From NCBI GenBank assembly GCA_947474445.1, contig CANJJY010000185.1, positions 1 through 8,580 on the forward strand: a DNA stretch of 8,580 nucleotides, given 5' to 3'. The notes beneath the pieces were generated by a model. It searched no databases and had not been told where the DNA came from. It was given only the letters and a program-made list of their open reading frames with translations. Of this stretch, positions 6,432 through 8,580 are shown one piece after another. The translations under genes were made by a program, and so were the position numbers. The stretch is from Oligoflexaceae bacterium. GTDB taxonomy: Bacteria > Bdellovibrionota_B > Oligoflexia > Oligoflexales > Oligoflexaceae. Position 1 is the first letter of the stretch. Each line of letters starts with the position of its first letter.

Positions 6432-8012
6432 ATGACGTTCAAAAACCGCAAAGAAGAAATCTTGGCTCAACACGCAGAAAAAATGGACCAACTGGCCCGT
6501 GAAAAAGCCAATCAGGACTTTATTAAGACCCAAGAACTGGCCAAGACGGTTATGCTTCACGCTGACCATCCGATTCCTACGACGCGTCGCCAACTCCTCG
6601 GCGCTGGCCTGATGAGCGGGTTCTCTGTCATGGCTGTGCCAAGCATCTTCACGATCGCAGCTCAGTCGGCTTACGGCGTCGAGTGCGCGAAAGGCGGTGC
6701 CGCTGGCGCTCAACATGCTCCTGGCTACCTGCACATCGAATTGAGCGGTGGTTATTCTGCTGCTCGTAACTTTGTCCCTGGTAAGCAAGAAGCCGGCGCT
6801 GCGTTTCAGCCGCTGCCTGTGGCTGGCTACGCGACCATCGGTTATGGCCCTACGCAAGCTCCTGGTGCCATCGCCCCTGATACAAGTCTCGTTGGAACGA
6901 TGCACCCCACGAGTCAATTGCTTGCGGGCATGAAAGAAGTCATGAGCGCCGCTGCTCTCGGCAAGACCGCCGTTGCTGCCATCTGCGCGGTATCCGGCGA
7001 TGACACCGCGAACAATCCACACAACCCCGTACAGTTGGTCAGCAAGATCGCTGGCAACTTCGGTAGCCTCATTCAAATTGGTGGAACCACCAACGGTACC
7101 AACACGCTCGGTCGCACTGCGCCTCTGAATATCGCTCAGGATCCCGGTCTCGGCAAAGCCGCGATTGCTAACGAAGCTGCTGTCGGTAACTTGGTAAACC
7201 CAGGATTGCTGGCTGCTCGCTTCAACAACGATCCTCAAGCAGCCGTTCGTGTCGCTGAACTGGCCCATAAACTGTCGGCTTCGAAGCTGGCTCAATTTCA
7301 GCAAAAAGACCTCAACCAGCAGGTCAAAGACCTGATCGAGTGCGGTTACCTTGGCGCTAAGGACTTGCTCACGGATTTCACTCCCGCGAAACTGCAAGTG
7401 TCGACTGATACCACGCTCAATACGGCCTATAACGCTATCGCTTTCAACACAGCATTCGGCGTTGCGGGCAACCAGCAAGCCATGCTCTTCTCGAAGCTGA
7501 TGTCGGAAGGCATGGCCACGACGTCCAGCCTCGTCCTCGCCGGCTATGACTATCACGGTCAAGGTCTGCCTGCTCAAGACGCCAAAGACAAGGCTGCCGG
7601 TCAAGCGATCGGTCTCGCTCTTGAAGTCGCTCACCGCAAAGGACAACCACTGTTCGTCGCAGTTTCCACCGATGGTTCGGTGACGTTCAACGGCGGCGGC
7701 ACTGCCGATCGCTTGGCAGCATCTGCTGATAACGGCGCGCGCTCCATGATCCTCATGTTCGCGATCGGTGCGACGGAGCAACCAAAAATGAACTTCAGCC
7801 AAATCGGTAAGTTCAACGATGGTGGTGCGGTCGATACGTCTTATCTCGCAACCTCAAACACGGCCGCTGTCGCTGCGCTCTGTGTTGCCTACAACTACGC
7901 TTCCTTTGCCGGCAAGCTGCCTGAGTACCAATCTGCTTTAGCCGCTGCTGGCCAAGCCGATCCGTTCTCGGCGAATGCTAAGCAGTACCAGGCTTTTGCA
8001 CCTAAGGTCTAA
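6432..8012 (+). CDS. Tat-exported DUF1501-like protein (526 aa)
   Basis: ATG at 6432 follows a G/A-rich ribosome site (GGGGAAAAAGG, 6420-6430), 75 bases after the previous stop. TTRRQLLGAGL (from residue 50) is a twin-arginine signal (R52, R53) with a hydrophobic stretch ending near SAYG (79-82), so the protein should be folded before export to the periplasm. Unusually, about 50 charged, helix-forming residues precede the twin arginines. The mature part has LHIELSGGYSAARNFVP, like the V-x-x-x-L-x-G-G-x-x-x-x-N opening of DUF1501 proteins, a histidine block HNPVQLV (H197), and GYDYHGQG (371-378), matching the D-x-H block of that family. DUF1501 proteins are Tat-exported, often encoded beside planctomycete-type cytochromes, and resemble sulfatase/alkaline phosphatase folds; their activity is unproven. 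Here the neighbours are just such cytochrome-like genes. A DUF1552-type relative is the alternative. Confidence 0.68.
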   Translation: MTFKNRKEEILAQHAEKMDQLAREKANQDFIKTQELAKTVMLHADHPIPTTRRQLLGAGLMSGFSVMAVPSIFTIAAQSAYGVECAKGGAAGAQHAPGYLHIELSGGYSAARNFVPGKQEAGAAFQPLPVAGYATIGYGPTQAPGAIAPDTSLVGTMHPTSQLLAGMKEVMSAAALGKTAVAAICAVSGDDTANNPHNPVQLVSKIAGNFGSLIQIGGTTNGTNTLGRTAPLNIAQDPGLGKAAIANEAAVGNLVNPGLLAARFNNDPQAAVRVAELAHKLSASKLAQFQQKDLNQQVKDLIECGYLGAKDLLTDFTPAKLQVSTDTTLNTAYNAIAFNTAFGVAGNQQAMLFSKLMSEGMATTSSLVLAGYDYHGQGLPAQDAKDKAAGQAIGLALEVAHRKGQPLFVAVSTDGSVTFNGGGTADRLAASADNGARSMILMFAIGATEQPKMNFSQIGKFNDGGAVDTSYLATSNTAAVAALCVAYNYASFAGKLPEYQSALAAAGQADPFSANAKQYQAFAPKV

Positions 8013-8063
8013 GCTCAAGGATCGGTAGGATAGGGACGCATTGATCACATAGGGGGGACGTTC

Positions 8064-8580
8064 ATGAAACAACACCTGAGGATTACGAGCCTCTTGTTGC
8101 TTACTCTCGGCGGCTGCGGAAAGCCGCCTTCGCGACCCTTCAATGGGACACCGCAGGGATTGACCGGTAATGGTGATACGCGGGAAACCCCCGCAGGCAC
8201 CGCGGTCGATGCCAATGGCAATCCTATCGATCCCATTTCCAACATTCCTCTGGCGGCGTCTCTCGCCGCTTTTGAGAAAAACGTCTACAACCCTATTTTG
8301 GCCCCTTATTGTTCGGGCTGTCACAACCATCAGTCCACCTTCGCTCCTAAACCGGGCGTACCCGCGGCTGAGGGTGAAGCAGCACCGCCACCGGTCGGCA
8401 TCGAAAAGGCTCATACAGAGTTTCTCAAACTCAGTAGCTTCAATGCCTTTGCCGGGGTTGACCTCACGCAGCCTGTCCTCAAGATGGACTACCGTTCTGG
8501 TGGCCACAACTGTTGGGACGCTGAGCTGAAAAAGTGCCAGGATATGATGGCTGCAGCGATGAACGGCTGGTTAGCTGACC
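8064..8580 (+). CDS. Monohaem c-type lipoprotein, 5' part
   Basis: The frame opens at ATG 8064 after AGGGGGGA (8051-8058) and stays open to the window edge (172 codons), so the C-terminus is missing. The signal ends LGGC, with lipid cysteine C18. Residues 19 to 60 are a Pro/Gly/Asn-rich linker. FEKNVYNPILAPYCSGCHNHQS (70-91) holds a c-type haem site (C83, C86, H87) in the F-x-x-x-V-x-P-I-L-x-x-x-C-x-x-C-H setting of planctomycete-type cytochrome (PSCyt1-like) domains. Further on are FLKLSSFNAFAGVDL, M141 as one possible axial ligand, GGHNCW (146-151) and C158, which may pair with C150. It would sit in the outer membrane as an electron-transfer protein and could accept electrons from, or pass them to, the cytochrome encoded at 4407. 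What lies beyond residue 172 is unknown. Confidence 0.75.
   Translation, partial: MKQHLRITSLLLLTLGGCGKPPSRPFNGTPQGLTGNGDTRETPAGTAVDANGNPIDPISNIPLAASLAAFEKNVYNPILAPYCSGCHNHQSTFAPKPGVPAAEGEAAPPPVGIEKAHTEFLKLSSFNAFAGVDLTQPVLKMDYRSGGHNCWDAELKKCQDMMAAAMNGWLAD

Noticed and set aside
6384..7802. 472-residue minus-strand open frame opposite the DUF1501-like gene
   Set aside because: It mirrors the whole plus-strand gene, has an Arg/Ser-rich composition typical of an antisense shadow and no recognised motif. The plus frame has a Tat signal and family motifs.
8170..8529. 119-residue plus-strand frame over the truncated haem lipoprotein
   Set aside because: Out-of-frame shadow; the frame from 8064 has a ribosome site, lipoprotein signal and CxxCH motif.

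Overview
The window looks like chromosomal DNA of a Gram-negative bacterium with a lipoprotein-rich envelope. It carries four predicted lipoproteins, a likely outer-membrane beta-barrel, two monohaem c-type proteins and a twin-arginine (Tat) exported protein. This style, together with planctomycete-type cytochrome and DUF1501-like families, suggests a Bdellovibrionota/Oligoflexia or other delta-proteobacterial relative. That placement is an inference from protein style, not from a marker gene.

Layout. Bases 1-477 (+) are the 3' part of a PlsC-type lysophospholipid acyltransferase. A gap of about 250 bases follows. Then come two unrecognised lipoprotein genes on the + strand, 731-1720 and 1814-3226. 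The second is built from three modules of about 94 residues and most likely starts at a TTG well inside the longest possible reading frame. A minus-strand gene at 3220-3912 encodes a probable outer-membrane beta-barrel and overlaps the end of the previous gene by 7 bases, tail to tail. A divergent intergenic region, 3913-4406, leads into a co-directional cluster that runs off the right edge: a secreted monohaem protein with DUF1588/DUF1585-like segments (4407-5627), a small lipoprotein (5676-6356), a Tat-exported DUF1501-like protein (6432-8012) and a truncated lipoprotein with a CxxCH haem site (8064-8580).

The four right-hand genes have gaps of 48, 75 and 51 bases and no obvious terminator between them, so they probably form one operon. 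Each product is predicted to be exported. They look like a split-gene version of the planctomycete-type cytochrome / DUF1501 gene pairs, whose biochemical role is unknown. The most striking regulatory signal is a near-perfect sigma-28 (FliA) promoter just upstream of the operon: TCAAGTTT, 11 bases, GCCGATAA. It matches the enterobacterial consensus at 15 of 16 positions with exact spacing, and would tie this envelope cytochrome operon to the motility regulon. A second exact GCCGATAA octamer lies in the gap upstream of the 731 gene, but without a good -35 partner.

No tRNA, rRNA, CRISPR array, insertion sequence or phage gene was seen.
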